Source: CAZFHZ01 sp964519015 (GTDB lineage Bacteria > Blakebacterota > Blakebacteria > Blakebacterales > CAYUVJ01). Taken from it: 18,763 bases of DNA. The position numbers and the translations under genes were made by a program. The notes under the pieces were generated by a model. That model worked only from the letters and a program-made list of their open reading frames with translations, was not told the origin of the DNA and did no database searches. The number at the start of each line of letters is the position of its first letter. Position 1 is the stretch's first letter. This document shows, piece by piece, positions 7,894-16,437 of this stretch. The DNA lies in the NCBI GenBank assembly GCA_964519015.1, contig CAZFHZ010000065.1:1-18763 (forward strand). The letters are read 5' to 3'.

Positions 7894-7903
7894 AAGAATC
7901 GGC

Positions 7904-9208
7904 CTATGGGTACCGGAATCCCTGCGGGACGGGCACCATCCGGTAGGCGACCGCCAGATTCTCGGTGGATTCGGGGTTGGCAGCGATGACCAGGAGGTGT
8001 CCACCGAATACCTCGGAACTGCGCCCGCCAGGGCGCCGCGTCTTGCCCAGGTATTCGCCCTCGGGGCTGAAGACGTGGTAGAGGATGCCCTTCTCACCCG
8101 AGATCAGCGGGCCGTACTCGTCCAGCGTCCCCACATAGAGATACCCGCGATCATCGTACTTGATGGATCCGAACGCGGCCTTCCTGTCGGGGAACAGGAT
8201 GTTCTTCAGTGATTGCTCATACATATCCCGCAATTGATCGTTCTCTGCCTCCGCCATTAAGCCCGTGTAATAGTCCTTTACGACCGCTCGATCGGCCTCG
8301 GTCACGGGTTGCCGGATCCCTTCGACCCGGATCTTGCGGGTCAACCGACCTTCCAGATCGTAAACCTCCAGCTCCCCCTCCCATCCAGTTTCCACGACGA
8401 TGCCGAGGGCGGGAACGTACAGACTCAGAATGTTGGGTCCGTACGCATAGGCCGCCGGTGCGGTGTATGCGATATCCCCCTGCCGCATGTTACGGGTCTC
8501 CCCCATCCGGACTTCCGGGCAGGCCAAGCTCCATAGCGTGTCGCCTTCCGCATCCAGCATCATGGCTCCGGTGCTCCGGAAGTAGCCGCTGATGTCGTAA
8601 CGGTTCATCGAGGTCTGGACCAGGAACCGATCTTCGGAGATCTGCTGTATTCCGGAGAAACTCCAGGAGGGGTCTCCCGGCTGACTCATCATGGTCATGG
8701 GCATCACAAACCGGGAGGAACCCAGGTACTCACCTTCAGTCGAATAGCGGGTCGAGCGACGCAGCTGCATGTCATACAGATGAACGATCCTGTTCTGGAT
8801 CCGCATGATCATGGGGTACTGGAACTCTCCGGGTCCCTGACCCTTGTGCCCGAACCGGCGCTGGTAGCGGCCGGAAGGATCGAAGACCGCCACGTCACCG
8901 CTTCCATAATCGGACACGTAGAACCAGCCCTCCTCATCGGCTACAAACTTGAGCGGCTGATAAAGGAAGGACTCCTCCCGCTCATCCTCCATAAGACGGA
9001 TATCCACCTCGTAGGTGAAGAGTTCTCCCTCGTACTTCGGCCCACCCCGAGTGAGAGCTACCGGTATCCCTTCTTCCTGAACGACCTGGAACTGGTGGCC
9101 CTGGGCCTTCTCCTCCGACGAACCCGAACACCCCGGTATCCCGCTTATGACAACAGCGGCCACGGCGGCCACGGCGGCGGATATCATGCTCGAATTGAAG
9201 GGTCGCAT
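7904..9208 (-). CDS. 6-bladed beta-propeller lipoprotein (first paralogue)
   Basis: This 434-residue exported protein starts at the ATG at 9208, with GGGGAGG 8 nt upstream. Its signal peptide is Ala/Val-rich and ends at a lipobox-like IPGC (Cys27). The rest is built of repeated beta strands. The segment FYVSDYGSGDVAVFDPSG (about 96-113), followed by GQGPGEF (123-129), is the signature of NHL-like 6-bladed beta-propeller proteins that are abundant in Gemmatimonadota and Bacteroidota. The C-terminus again has strand-turn units ending in a V-P-x-x-x-G-F-R-Y-P tail. Such proteins are presumed to bind ligands or proteins at the cell surface, and no enzyme motif is visible. It is a paralogue of the protein at 9762-11042. 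Its DNA is clearly less GC-rich than the flanking glycosidase and DUF4175 genes. Confidence 0.88.
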   Translation of the reverse strand: MRPFNSSMISAAVAAVAAVVISGIPGCSGSSEEKAQGHQFQVVQEEGIPVALTRGGPKYEGELFTYEVDIRLMEDEREESFLYQPLKFVADEEGWFYVSDYGSGDVAVFDPSGRYQRRFGHKGQGPGEFQYPMIMRIQNRIVHLYDMQLRRSTRYSTEGEYLGSSRFVMPMTMMSQPGDPSWSFSGIQQISEDRFLVQTSMNRYDISGYFRSTGAMMLDAEGDTLWSLACPEVRMGETRNMRQGDIAYTAPAAYAYGPNILSLYVPALGIVVETGWEGELEVYDLEGRLTRKIRVEGIRQPVTEADRAVVKDYYTGLMAEAENDQLRDMYEQSLKNILFPDRKAAFGSIKYDDRGYLYVGTLDEYGPLISGEKGILYHVFSPEGEYLGKTRRPGGRSSEVFGGHLLVIAANPESTENLAVAYRMVPVPQGFRYP

Positions 9209-9340
9209 GTCCCGTGCCTCCCCATTCGGCGGTGATACTTGCTCGTTCGTTGGAAGGACTGATCTGTCGGACGGTCGTTTAGCCGGTTCTCCGTGATCCC
9301 TTCACGAGCGACACCGCGAGTCGGCCGCCTTCCGGTCACG

Positions 9341-9361
9341 GCCGCAGCGGCCGGCTCCTCC
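9341..9361 (+). repeat. Exact 21-bp direct repeat, copy 2 (non-coding)
   Basis: This is identical to 7753-7773 and lies in the gap upstream of both the first propeller and the small divergent gene. Because copy 1 is inside a gene, this copy looks like a fragment of the GH36-like 3' end carried here by duplication or recombination. Confidence 0.8.
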
Positions 9362-9374
9362 TCGAGCTCCGGTC

Positions 9375-9391
9375 AGGGGAGTCTTTCCCCT
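9375..9391. other. Perfect 6-bp stem, 5-nt loop hairpin in the divergent intergenic region
   Basis: AGGGGA and TCCCCT enclose the loop GTCTT. Immediately to the right is the short palindrome CCCCGGGG. It lies about 65 bp before the small gene and about 165 bp upstream of the first propeller. It could be a regulator site, a leader hairpin or chance; no T-run follows. The rest of 9209-9456 shows no open frame I would trust. Confidence 0.35.
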
Positions 9392-9441
9392 CCCCGGGGG
9401 CGGGCGTATGCTGTCGGGCGAACTCCGCACCTATGATCGGC

Positions 9442-9447
9442 AGGAGG
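9442..9447 (+). promoter_or_regulatory. Ribosome binding site fixing the GTG start at 9457
   Basis: AGGAGG lies 9 nt before the in-frame GTG at 9457. The upstream ATG at 9433 has no such site and would place this sequence inside the gene, so the GTG is preferred. Confidence 0.7.
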
Positions 9448-9456
9448 AATCAGGAC

Positions 9457-9753
9457 GTGGACCTTCTCGATTACATGACCGACGGAGGGATCGAGGCGCG
9501 CTTCGCATCGGTCGAGGAGCTGAGAGCAGCGGCCGAGGGGATCGATTCACCAGAGATCAGGACAAGGCTCCGGACCGTGGCCACCCTTCGGGAGTACCTG
9601 GAGGAGCGGGACCGGGAGATCATCGATGGATTGCTGGGGAGACTGGGGGTGGTACCGCTCGATGATGTGACCATCGTGCTGGAGATGACCACCCAGCAGG
9701 TCGTGGAAGAGGAACTCCGCGAGGGGAAGCTCTGCCCCCCTCCGGGGGATTGA
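9457..9753 (+). CDS. Small soluble acidic protein of unknown function
   Basis: I do not recognise this 98-residue protein. It begins VDLLDYM (GTG start) and has no signal peptide or membrane segment. It appears mostly helical and charged, with runs such as EELRAAAEG and REYLEERDREI. A middle segment, LGVVPLDDVTIVLEM, may form a beta strand, and the C-terminus is KLCPPPGD. The strong AGGAGG and the gene-like amino-acid composition support a real gene. It lies alone on the plus strand between two propeller paralogues read the other way and ends 8 bp from the stop of the second one. With an upstream ATG at 9433 it would have 106 residues. It could be a small regulator or adaptor, but nothing in the sequence proves this. 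Confidence 0.6.
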   Translation: MDLLDYMTDGGIEARFASVEELRAAAEGIDSPEIRTRLRTVATLREYLEERDREIIDGLLGRLGVVPLDDVTIVLEMTTQQVVEEELREGKLCPPPGD

Positions 9754-9761
9754 TCCTACGC

Positions 9762-11042
9762 TCAGGGATACTGGAGACCTTCCGCCCGTGGTACCAGGCG
9801 CCAGGCGATGTAGTCCTCCCGCCCGGTCTCCGGATCGATACGGATGCCGAGGAAGTGGCCCCGCATGATCTTCCCGGCCGCGGGAGCCCGGGTCGTACCC
9901 AGGAACTCACCGGCCGGGCTCACGACCTGGTAGAGGCGACCCTCCCCATACCCGTCCAGGGCTCGATCCCAATCGGGGACCTCCAACCAGAGATACCCGG
10001 CGTCATCGACCTGGATCCCACACCAGTGCGACTTCTTATCGGGGAAGGTGAGCGTCTCCCGGATCGCCTGGAGGAGGTCGTATTCGTCTCCCGCCGAATC
10101 AGCGGTCCGGGCCTCCAGGTCCAGGATGATCCGTTGCCGGTCGGTGCCCGTGACCGGCATCTCCGGCAGGTCGAGGGTGATGCGCCGCAGTGGGGTACCG
10201 TCCAGGGCGAAGTGACCGATGACCGGATTCAGACCATCAATCAGGTAGATCCCGTCAGGGGTCCAGGCCATTGCCGGGTAACCGGTGAAGGGCAGATCCT
10301 GATCCCCCTCCCCCCCCTTGTGACCGCTCCAGAAGTAGGCATAGTACATCGGGATCGAGGCCGAGCGGGCCTGACCGATCGGTGTGCCGGTCCGATCGAA
10401 GGTTCGGAATCCTGAGCCCAGCATTGTGATCGACTCGACCTGCTCCTGCGGGAAATCGCGGGCGGTGAACGTTTCGCGGGTCCGGTCGAAGAAGACCCGG
10501 CCCCCACCGACCGGGCAGGAGAGGGTCTCGACCAGGGTGCCATCGGTCCGATAGAAGGTGAATCGATGCAGGGACTCGTCATAGATCTCCAGGGTATCAT
10601 CGACCAGACCGTAGAGATGCAGGAAGACGAACTCCCCCGGTGCCCGCCCCGATCGCCCGATACTGCGCTCGAAGCGACCATCCGGGTCGAAAACGGCGAT
10701 CCGCCCGTTGCCCCGGTCCTGGACATAGAATCTGCCCGATCCGTCCATCAGGAACCCCGGCTCATCCCAACGGCGGGGGGCACGGGGATAGACGAGTGAG
10801 ACGGGGCGCGTCTCGTCCTGGAACAGCATCGCCGCCATCTCGTACCCGAAGATATCTTCCTGGTACCGGGGACCGCCGGTGTTCACTACGACCGTGACGC
10901 CATCTTCCCGATACTGCCTGACCTGATGATCCTCTATACCCCGGCCGCATGCCGTTACGGTCAGGAGAGGAATCAGAAGGGAAAGGCCTTGGTAGCCTGG
11001 TCGCAGCATCGATCCGATCTCGTTGCCTTTCAGGGCCTTCAC
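9762..11042 (-). CDS. 6-bladed beta-propeller lipoprotein (second paralogue)
   Basis: This exported protein of 426 residues from a GTG at 11042 has a lipobox LTVTAC (Cys32). An internal ATG at 11009 would give a shorter, equally good signal peptide, so the start is uncertain; AGGA a few bases before the GTG slightly favours the longer form. The propeller signature is FYVQDRGNGRIAVFDPDG (about 105-122) followed by GRAPGEF (132-138). It shares with the first propeller an N-terminal G-G-P-K/R-Y segment about 30 residues after the Cys and the tail R-x-V-P...G-L-Q-Y-P. The role is presumed to be ligand or protein binding at the cell surface. It begins only 31 nt after the stop of the DUF4175-type gene on the same strand, so it may be the last gene of that operon. 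Confidence 0.87.
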   Translation of the reverse strand: MKALKGNEIGSMLRPGYQGLSLLIPLLTVTACGRGIEDHQVRQYREDGVTVVVNTGGPRYQEDIFGYEMAAMLFQDETRPVSLVYPRAPRRWDEPGFLMDGSGRFYVQDRGNGRIAVFDPDGRFERSIGRSGRAPGEFVFLHLYGLVDDTLEIYDESLHRFTFYRTDGTLVETLSCPVGGGRVFFDRTRETFTARDFPQEQVESITMLGSGFRTFDRTGTPIGQARSASIPMYYAYFWSGHKGGEGDQDLPFTGYPAMAWTPDGIYLIDGLNPVIGHFALDGTPLRRITLDLPEMPVTGTDRQRIILDLEARTADSAGDEYDLLQAIRETLTFPDKKSHWCGIQVDDAGYLWLEVPDWDRALDGYGEGRLYQVVSPAGEFLGTTRAPAAGKIMRGHFLGIRIDPETGREDYIAWRLVPRAEGLQYP

Positions 11043-11073
11043 CCTTTCCTGTCCGTCTCTCCGGCGAACCGAA

Positions 11074-14000
11074 TCAGTAGCCGGGGGGCGGTGTGCTCCT
11101 CGGCGGCGGCGGAGGACTCGTCCGGCTGCGCGCCAGCGACCGGTAGTACTCCTCCACCTGGCGGCGGTAGGACTCGGGTACCTCTCCCGAGCCCGGGAGA
11201 GCGGGATCGGGCCGCTCGCCCATGGTCAGTTCCCGGCGCAGGGCGAACTCCAGCTCCTTCATGTCCCGCACGATCCGCTCCTGCAGTTCGGCCACGGTGC
11301 GCGGATCGGCCCAGACCGGGTTGCGTTCGAGCATTTCCATCTGCTGCGCGATCCGCTCGAGTTGACCCGGGTCGACCTCGAGCTGGCGCTCGGCCAGGTC
11401 ACGGGCCAGTTGGCGGGCCTCGTCGGCCCGGCGTTGGAACTCGCGCTGGAACTGGCGGGCGGTCTGGGAATTCGAGGGCTGGCCCTCCTGCCCCGGCTGA
11501 CCCTGTTGCTGCGTGCGCTGCTGGAGCGATTCCACGCCCTCGGTCAGGCGGCGGACCCGTTCCAGCAGGTCGCGGTCGTCCCCGCTCCCTCCCGCCTGGG
11601 CCTGGCTGGCTGCCTGATCGGCCTCGGCCAGCCGCTGCCGGAGCCGTTCGATGTCCCCGGCGATCTGCTCCTCGAAGTTGCGGGCGTATTCAGGTGAGTT
11701 CTCCTGGACCACCCCACGTGAGTAGCTGACCTTCTCCTTCAGCTTGTCGTCCCGGATCCCCTGGGCCGCCTCGGCCACTTCGCGGGAGACCGCCGGCTGT
11801 TCCCGGCGGCTCTCGTTGGCCATCCGGTCGAGCTGTTGCTCGAGGTCGGTGAGCTCGGCCAGCATCGACTCTTTGCGGTCGAGCAGGCGCCGGAGTTGCT
11901 CCTGGCGCGCCTCCCCTTCCGAAGGGAGTCCGGCCACCGACTCCTGGATCCCCCGCTGCTGGCGGGCCACTTCGTCCGCCCGGCGGCGGGCGTCCTGCAG
12001 GTCACGCCGGAGCCGCTCCTGGACCCCCTCATCGAGCAATCGGCGGGCTTCCTCCATCCGCTCGAGGGCGCGCTGGCCGGCCTCCTCGGTCCCGCTGGCC
12101 GAGGAACGGCGCATCTGCTCGGCCGCCTCACGCAGCCGGCGGGCGCTCTCCTGGAGGTCGGTGCGCCCCTGCTCGCGGGCGAGTCGTTCGAGCTGCCGGG
12201 CGAGCTGTTCGGTCTCCTCGGCCAGCTGCTGCTGCCCGCTCCCCATCCCGGAGGCGCTCTGGCCGGTCCGGGAGAGACGGCTGCGCCGCTCGTTCTCCTG
12301 CTGCTGCCGGCGGGCCAGTTCCTGGAGGCGCTGCATCACTTCGTCGACCTGCTGGTCGGTCTGCTGCTGCTGCGCCCGCTGGACGTCCTCGTACTGGTTC
12401 ATGGACTGGTCGAGTTCCATCTCGAGGAGCTCGAGCATGTCCTGGTTGTCCTGCTGTCGACCTCCTCCCGCACCCCCGGCACTGCTCCCCGGCTGGCGCT
12501 GCTGGGCCACCTGGACTTCGCGCACCGCGGCCTCGGCCCGCTGCAGGTGCATCAGCGCCTGCTGTTCGGGTCCGAGTGCCTCATCGGGATGTCCTTCGCC
12601 CAGCCGGGTCTCCGCCTCGCGCATCGCCGCCAGGGCGGCGGTCAGGTCGTCCCGGATCCCTCCCATCTGAGAACCGGCCCCGAGTACTTCGCCGGGCATC
12701 TGTTCCACGATCCCGGCCACCTGTTCGGCCAGCTGTCCCTGGGCCAGGGTCACCGTGCCCAGATTCTCGGTCCGCTCGGCCGCCGAGGTCCGCTTCGGGT
12801 CCCGCACGATGCGGTGGGTGGCGGCGATGATGTCGCGCTGCTGCCGGCTCAGCCCTCCGGCGGCGCCTCCCGCCCCGGCACCGGCCGGCGGCTGCTCCCC
12901 CGCGGTGGGTGTGCGCTGCGACTGGCGGAAGTCACGGTCGAAGGGAGCGATCTCCACGAAGTAGATGTCGGTGGCGGCCTCCTGAGCCCCCGGGCTCACA
13001 CAACGGTCGGTCACCCGGGCAAAATAGGAGACCAGGTCGCCGGGGCGCAGCCCCCACTCCTCGAGGAAGAAGGTGTGTCCCGCCAGCACCTCCCGCGAAC
13101 CCGTGCCCCCCTCCTGGTAGAGGGTCACCGTCTGCTCCGGCTGCCCGTTGACGCTGAAGACGAGCTCCAGAGCACCCACCCCGAAGTCGTCCTCGGCCTC
13201 GGTCTCCACGAAGACCTCGTCCACCGCGCCCACCCGCACATCGGCACCGGGCTGGCGGAAACGCACGACCGGGGGGAGGTCGTCGAGCACCCGGATGAGG
13301 TACTCGGGGGAACCGGCCGCCCAGCGGTCGCCTTCGGCGGCGAAGTAGACCCGGTAGGCGCCGTCGGCCTGCACTTCGAACCCACCGGAGAGCTCCCCCT
13401 CTTCCTCCGCCGGCAACAATGGGATCGAGACACCCCCGTCCAGCTCGAGTCGACCGCCCGCGACTTCGAGGGTGGGATGGACGAAGACCTCCACCCGGGT
13501 GCCGGCCACCGAAGCGATGTCCCCCCCCTCCTGCTCCCGAGGCTCCAGTCCGGTGTAGGCCGGGAAGAGGTAACGGACATGGACCCGGTCGGCCCAGGCC
13601 AGGTCGTGCACGGTGATGCGGCGAATCGGGGAGCGGACCCCCTCCGCCTCGGCATAGAACTCGAGATCGGCCTCCAGGCCGGTGGCCAGGAAGAGGAAGG
13701 CCCCCTCGGTCTCATCGGCGATCATGGGGAGATGTTCCCACTCCCCCTCCCCGCGGCGGATCGAGACCTCGGCCCGCCGGGGGCGGAAGTTCTCGGCCCG
13801 GGCTCCGATCAGGATGCTGGAGCCGCGGGCCACGGCCGTATCGCCGGGGGTGACCGTCAGCAGGTAGGGGCTGGCCGCCTCGGCCCGCTCCCAGAGCCGG
13901 AAGACCAGGGCGGCGCCACTGCCCAGGAAGGTCGGGGAAGCGGCGACCAGCAGGACCGCCAGGAGCACGACCCCGAACATCCCCAGGGCGGCCCGGCGGG

Positions 14001-14457
14001 CCCCCTCGCGGCCGACCCGGCTCGCGTAATCCCCGATCACGCTCCGGCCGGCCATCGACCGCACCAGTTGGCGGACCAGAGAGGTCGGTTCCCCGCGCTC
14101 CGGGTCGGGCCGGCCGTACTCGACCGCGGTGATCAGGCCGCTCTGCAGGTCGGGCCGGGCCTCTTCGATGTAGAGCGCGACGCGCTCGTCGGGCGGCCGG
14201 CGCAGCAGCGGGAGGAGGAGGAAGCGGACGATGAGCAGCACCAGCCCCGTCCAGGTGATGAGGCGGGCCGCCGTCACCGCGGCCGGCTGGAATCGGAAGA
14301 TATGGAGCAACAGGGAGGAGAAGACGACCAGCAGCACGCCGCCGGCGACCACCGCCATCAGTCCGCGCAGCAGCCGCATCAGCCGCCACCGGGAGCGCAC
14401 CCGCCCGAGCATGTCGACCAGGTGCTCGTAGCCGCTCTTCGGATCTAACCGGCTCAT
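11074..14457 (-). CDS. Large DUF4175-type membrane protein with long C-terminal coiled coil
   Basis: This 1127-residue protein starts at the ATG at 14457, which overlaps the stop of the BatA-like gene as ATGA, with GGGGAG 7 nt upstream. An in-frame start at 14553 is rejected because it lies inside the upstream gene. Membrane helices are at about 29-51, 61-85 and 157-175. A periplasmic region of beta-sandwich-like units follows (about 200-510), with FPAYTGLEPRE (298-308), EAEDDFGV (420-427) and PGDLVSYFARVTD (472-484). From about 539 to 1110 it is almost continuous Q/E/R-rich helix that should form coiled coils, ending in a proline-rich tail. This architecture matches the DUF4175 proteins found beside MoxR/Bat genes. 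The function is unknown; the shape suggests a scaffold spanning part of the envelope. Confidence 0.85.
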   Translation of the reverse strand: MSRLDPKSGYEHLVDMLGRVRSRWRLMRLLRGLMAVVAGGVLLVVFSSLLLHIFRFQPAAVTAARLITWTGLVLLIVRFLLLPLLRRPPDERVALYIEEARPDLQSGLITAVEYGRPDPERGEPTSLVRQLVRSMAGRSVIGDYASRVGREGARRAALGMFGVVLLAVLLVAASPTFLGSGAALVFRLWERAEAASPYLLTVTPGDTAVARGSSILIGARAENFRPRRAEVSIRRGEGEWEHLPMIADETEGAFLFLATGLEADLEFYAEAEGVRSPIRRITVHDLAWADRVHVRYLFPAYTGLEPREQEGGDIASVAGTRVEVFVHPTLEVAGGRLELDGGVSIPLLPAEEEGELSGGFEVQADGAYRVYFAAEGDRWAAGSPEYLIRVLDDLPPVVRFRQPGADVRVGAVDEVFVETEAEDDFGVGALELVFSVNGQPEQTVTLYQEGGTGSREVLAGHTFFLEEWGLRPGDLVSYFARVTDRCVSPGAQEAATDIYFVEIAPFDRDFRQSQRTPTAGEQPPAGAGAGGAAGGLSRQQRDIIAATHRIVRDPKRTSAAERTENLGTVTLAQGQLAEQVAGIVEQMPGEVLGAGSQMGGIRDDLTAALAAMREAETRLGEGHPDEALGPEQQALMHLQRAEAAVREVQVAQQRQPGSSAGGAGGGRQQDNQDMLELLEMELDQSMNQYEDVQRAQQQQTDQQVDEVMQRLQELARRQQQENERRSRLSRTGQSASGMGSGQQQLAEETEQLARQLERLAREQGRTDLQESARRLREAAEQMRRSSASGTEEAGQRALERMEEARRLLDEGVQERLRRDLQDARRRADEVARQQRGIQESVAGLPSEGEARQEQLRRLLDRKESMLAELTDLEQQLDRMANESRREQPAVSREVAEAAQGIRDDKLKEKVSYSRGVVQENSPEYARNFEEQIAGDIERLRQRLAEADQAASQAQAGGSGDDRDLLERVRRLTEGVESLQQRTQQQGQPGQEGQPSNSQTARQFQREFQRRADEARQLARDLAERQLEVDPGQLERIAQQMEMLERNPVWADPRTVAELQERIVRDMKELEFALRRELTMGERPDPALPGSGEVPESYRRQVEEYYRSLARSRTSPPPPPRSTPPPGY

Positions 14458-16436
14458 GCCACTACTCCCCTCGTCTTGGGTCGCGCATCCCGCCGTCCGG
14501 CCAGGTGCGCCTCGGCCGCCAGGGCCAGCACGGCGGCGACCAGCAGATACCACCAGGCCCAGCTCCGTCCGGATAGGACCTCCCCCGGACGGCTTCCCAG
14601 CCCGGCTTCCCGGGGAGCCTCCCCGGCGGGGCGGACCGCCCGCAGGGCGAGTTCCCCGGCATCGAGCGGTGTCAGGTCGGCCTCCCGCCGGTCCACGTTG
14701 ACCGCGATCTCGACCGGGTTCTCCCCTTCCCTTCCCGCCCGCTCATGGAATCCGGGGGGGAGCGGACCGGCCTCCCCCGAGGCGAGCGGGGCACCCACAT
14801 CATACCAGAGCGGGAGCGGCCGGTATCGGGTCAGATGCAGGACGGTCTGGCCCACCAGGGGGAGGAAGACCGGCTGCAGGACCAGGTCGTTCCACACGTT
14901 GTCGAACAGGCTCGTCCAGAGCAGGACATGTCCCGCCCCCAGGTCCCGCTCGATCAGGGCCGGCGCCCCGTCGCTGAAACGGGCCGGTACCCGATCGGCC
15001 CATTCCGACGGCACCGGCCGGTAGCGGAAGAAGCGGGCACCGGTGAAGGCCCCGCTGCCGGGTCGCCGGAAGACGGCGAACACGGGATGGTCGTAATCGA
15101 GTCCGCTCAAGGTCACCCCCGCCTCCCGGATGCGGTCCACCGGCGGCCCTACTCCGCCGGGGAGCAGTTCCTCCCCGGCCGGGTCCGTCCCGGCCCGCCA
15201 GGCGGGCCCGAGCAGCACCAGCAGCCCCCCCCCGGCCCGGACGTAGGCGTCCAGCTCCGACCGGACGGCCGCGGGCAGCATACCCGGGTCGTTGAGGACG
15301 ACCAGCGGGGTGCGGACGGGGTCCAGTTCCGGAAGGTCGATGCCCGGGAGGCTCCGCACCTGGAGTCGCGGAGCTTCCAGCACCTCGAGGGCCCGGATCA
15401 GGTAGAGGCTCTGGCGCGATGGACTGCCGGCAGCCTGCAGGATCAGCGCCTCCCGCCGCGGCTCGGGGGGGATGGTCGCGTAGAAAACGTCGTCGGCGGC
15501 CAGCTCGTCCTCCCGGATGCGGAGGGTGGCGGCCAGACCAGCCGCCGGCAGCGGCAGCCCCTCGAAGGAGGCCGGGACCGTGCCGCCGGCGGGCACGTCC
15601 ACCCGTACGCTCCGGGTGGTCTCCCCGGCCTGGAGGGTCACCTCCACGCCGCGCAGCGGGTGCGGGCCGTGGTTGAAGAGCAGGGCGTCGAGTGCCACCT
15701 CTTCCCCGGCGGCCTCCTCCCCGCCGGCCCGCCGCGCCCGGACCGAAGCGATCCCGGCGTCCTCGCTGCCGGGGCGGGAGAGGTCGATGATGCGCAGCGG
15801 GGTAGAGGCCGGGAGCACCCCGGCCTCGCCGGGCAGCCAGGCGAGCGCCTGCAGGTCGCTCACCAGCACCACCTCCCCCCCACCCTCCCCCTCGGCGAAC
15901 AGCCGGTCGGCGGCCTCCAGGGCCGGTCGCAGACGTGTCCCCGACCAGCCGGGCTCGGAGCGGGCGAGCCCGTCCAGCAGGAGAACGCGGTCGGCGGTCG
16001 GCCCGGCCACCACCTCCGCTCCTTCGTCGAAGAGCACCAGGGAACCGCGGGCCCCGACCGGCAGGCCTTCGAACTCGGCCCGCGCCGCGCGGAGCGCCTC
16101 CGTCCAACGGTCGCCGTAGCGCATGCTCCAGGAGCGGTCGAGCAGCACGACCCGGTGGCGGGCGCCCCCGGCACCCGCCGCCTCGAGCGCGCCTCGGAGA
16201 TAGGGGCGGGCGAAGGCGAGCACGATGAGCAGGAAAGCGGCCAGCCGGAGGAGCAGCAGCGGCAGGTCGCGCACCCGCCGCCGCCGGTGGGCGCGGAAGG
16301 TGGTGGCTTCCAGGAACATGAGCGAGGGGAAGGGGGTGCGCCGGGCCCTCCGGCTGTGGACCAGGTGCACCAGCACGGGGATGCTCAGGGCGGCCAGGCC
16401 GAAGAGCAACAGCGGGTTCAGGAAGGCGATGGGCAC
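14454..16436 (-). CDS. BatA-like membrane protein with vWA domain
   Basis: This 660-residue protein opens with the classic BatA/aerotolerance N-terminus: a hairpin of two membrane helices (about 5-26 and 57-79) linked by a basic loop with H-S-R-R-A-R-R-T-P-F-P-S. A vWA domain follows with a complete MIDAS site: DRSWS (100-104), Thr167 and Asp194. Next come an Ig-like region and a flavodoxin/glutamine-amidotransferase-like segment (about 375-411, TPLVVLNDPG...GGGLLVLLG). A C-terminal membrane helix lies at about 625-647. The GTG start at 16436 is 1 nt after the DUF58 stop, so translation is coupled. Such proteins partner with MoxR ATPases; the metal-binding vWA would face the outside between the membrane anchors. 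No enzyme activity is evident from the amidotransferase-like part. Confidence 0.9.
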   Translation of the reverse strand: MPIAFLNPLLLFGLAALSIPVLVHLVHSRRARRTPFPSLMFLEATTFRAHRRRRVRDLPLLLLRLAAFLLIVLAFARPYLRGALEAAGAGGARHRVVLLDRSWSMRYGDRWTEALRAARAEFEGLPVGARGSLVLFDEGAEVVAGPTADRVLLLDGLARSEPGWSGTRLRPALEAADRLFAEGEGGGEVVLVSDLQALAWLPGEAGVLPASTPLRIIDLSRPGSEDAGIASVRARRAGGEEAAGEEVALDALLFNHGPHPLRGVEVTLQAGETTRSVRVDVPAGGTVPASFEGLPLPAAGLAATLRIREDELAADDVFYATIPPEPRREALILQAAGSPSRQSLYLIRALEVLEAPRLQVRSLPGIDLPELDPVRTPLVVLNDPGMLPAAVRSELDAYVRAGGGLLVLLGPAWRAGTDPAGEELLPGGVGPPVDRIREAGVTLSGLDYDHPVFAVFRRPGSGAFTGARFFRYRPVPSEWADRVPARFSDGAPALIERDLGAGHVLLWTSLFDNVWNDLVLQPVFLPLVGQTVLHLTRYRPLPLWYDVGAPLASGEAGPLPPGFHERAGREGENPVEIAVNVDRREADLTPLDAGELALRAVRPAGEAPREAGLGSRPGEVLSGRSWAWWYLLVAAVLALAAEAHLAGRRDARPKTRGVVA

Positions 16437-16437
16437 C

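Noticed and set aside
9384..9412. Possible promoter for the small gene (TATGCT at 9407-9412)
   Set aside because: The -10 matches only four of six, the -35 is poor, and it overlaps the hairpin, so it is too weak to call.
11836..14448. 870-residue open frame on the plus strand opposite the DUF4175-type gene
   Set aside because: It is antisense to a clear gene with domain motifs. Its translation is low-complexity G/L/H/R-rich, a usual shadow of GC-rich codons.
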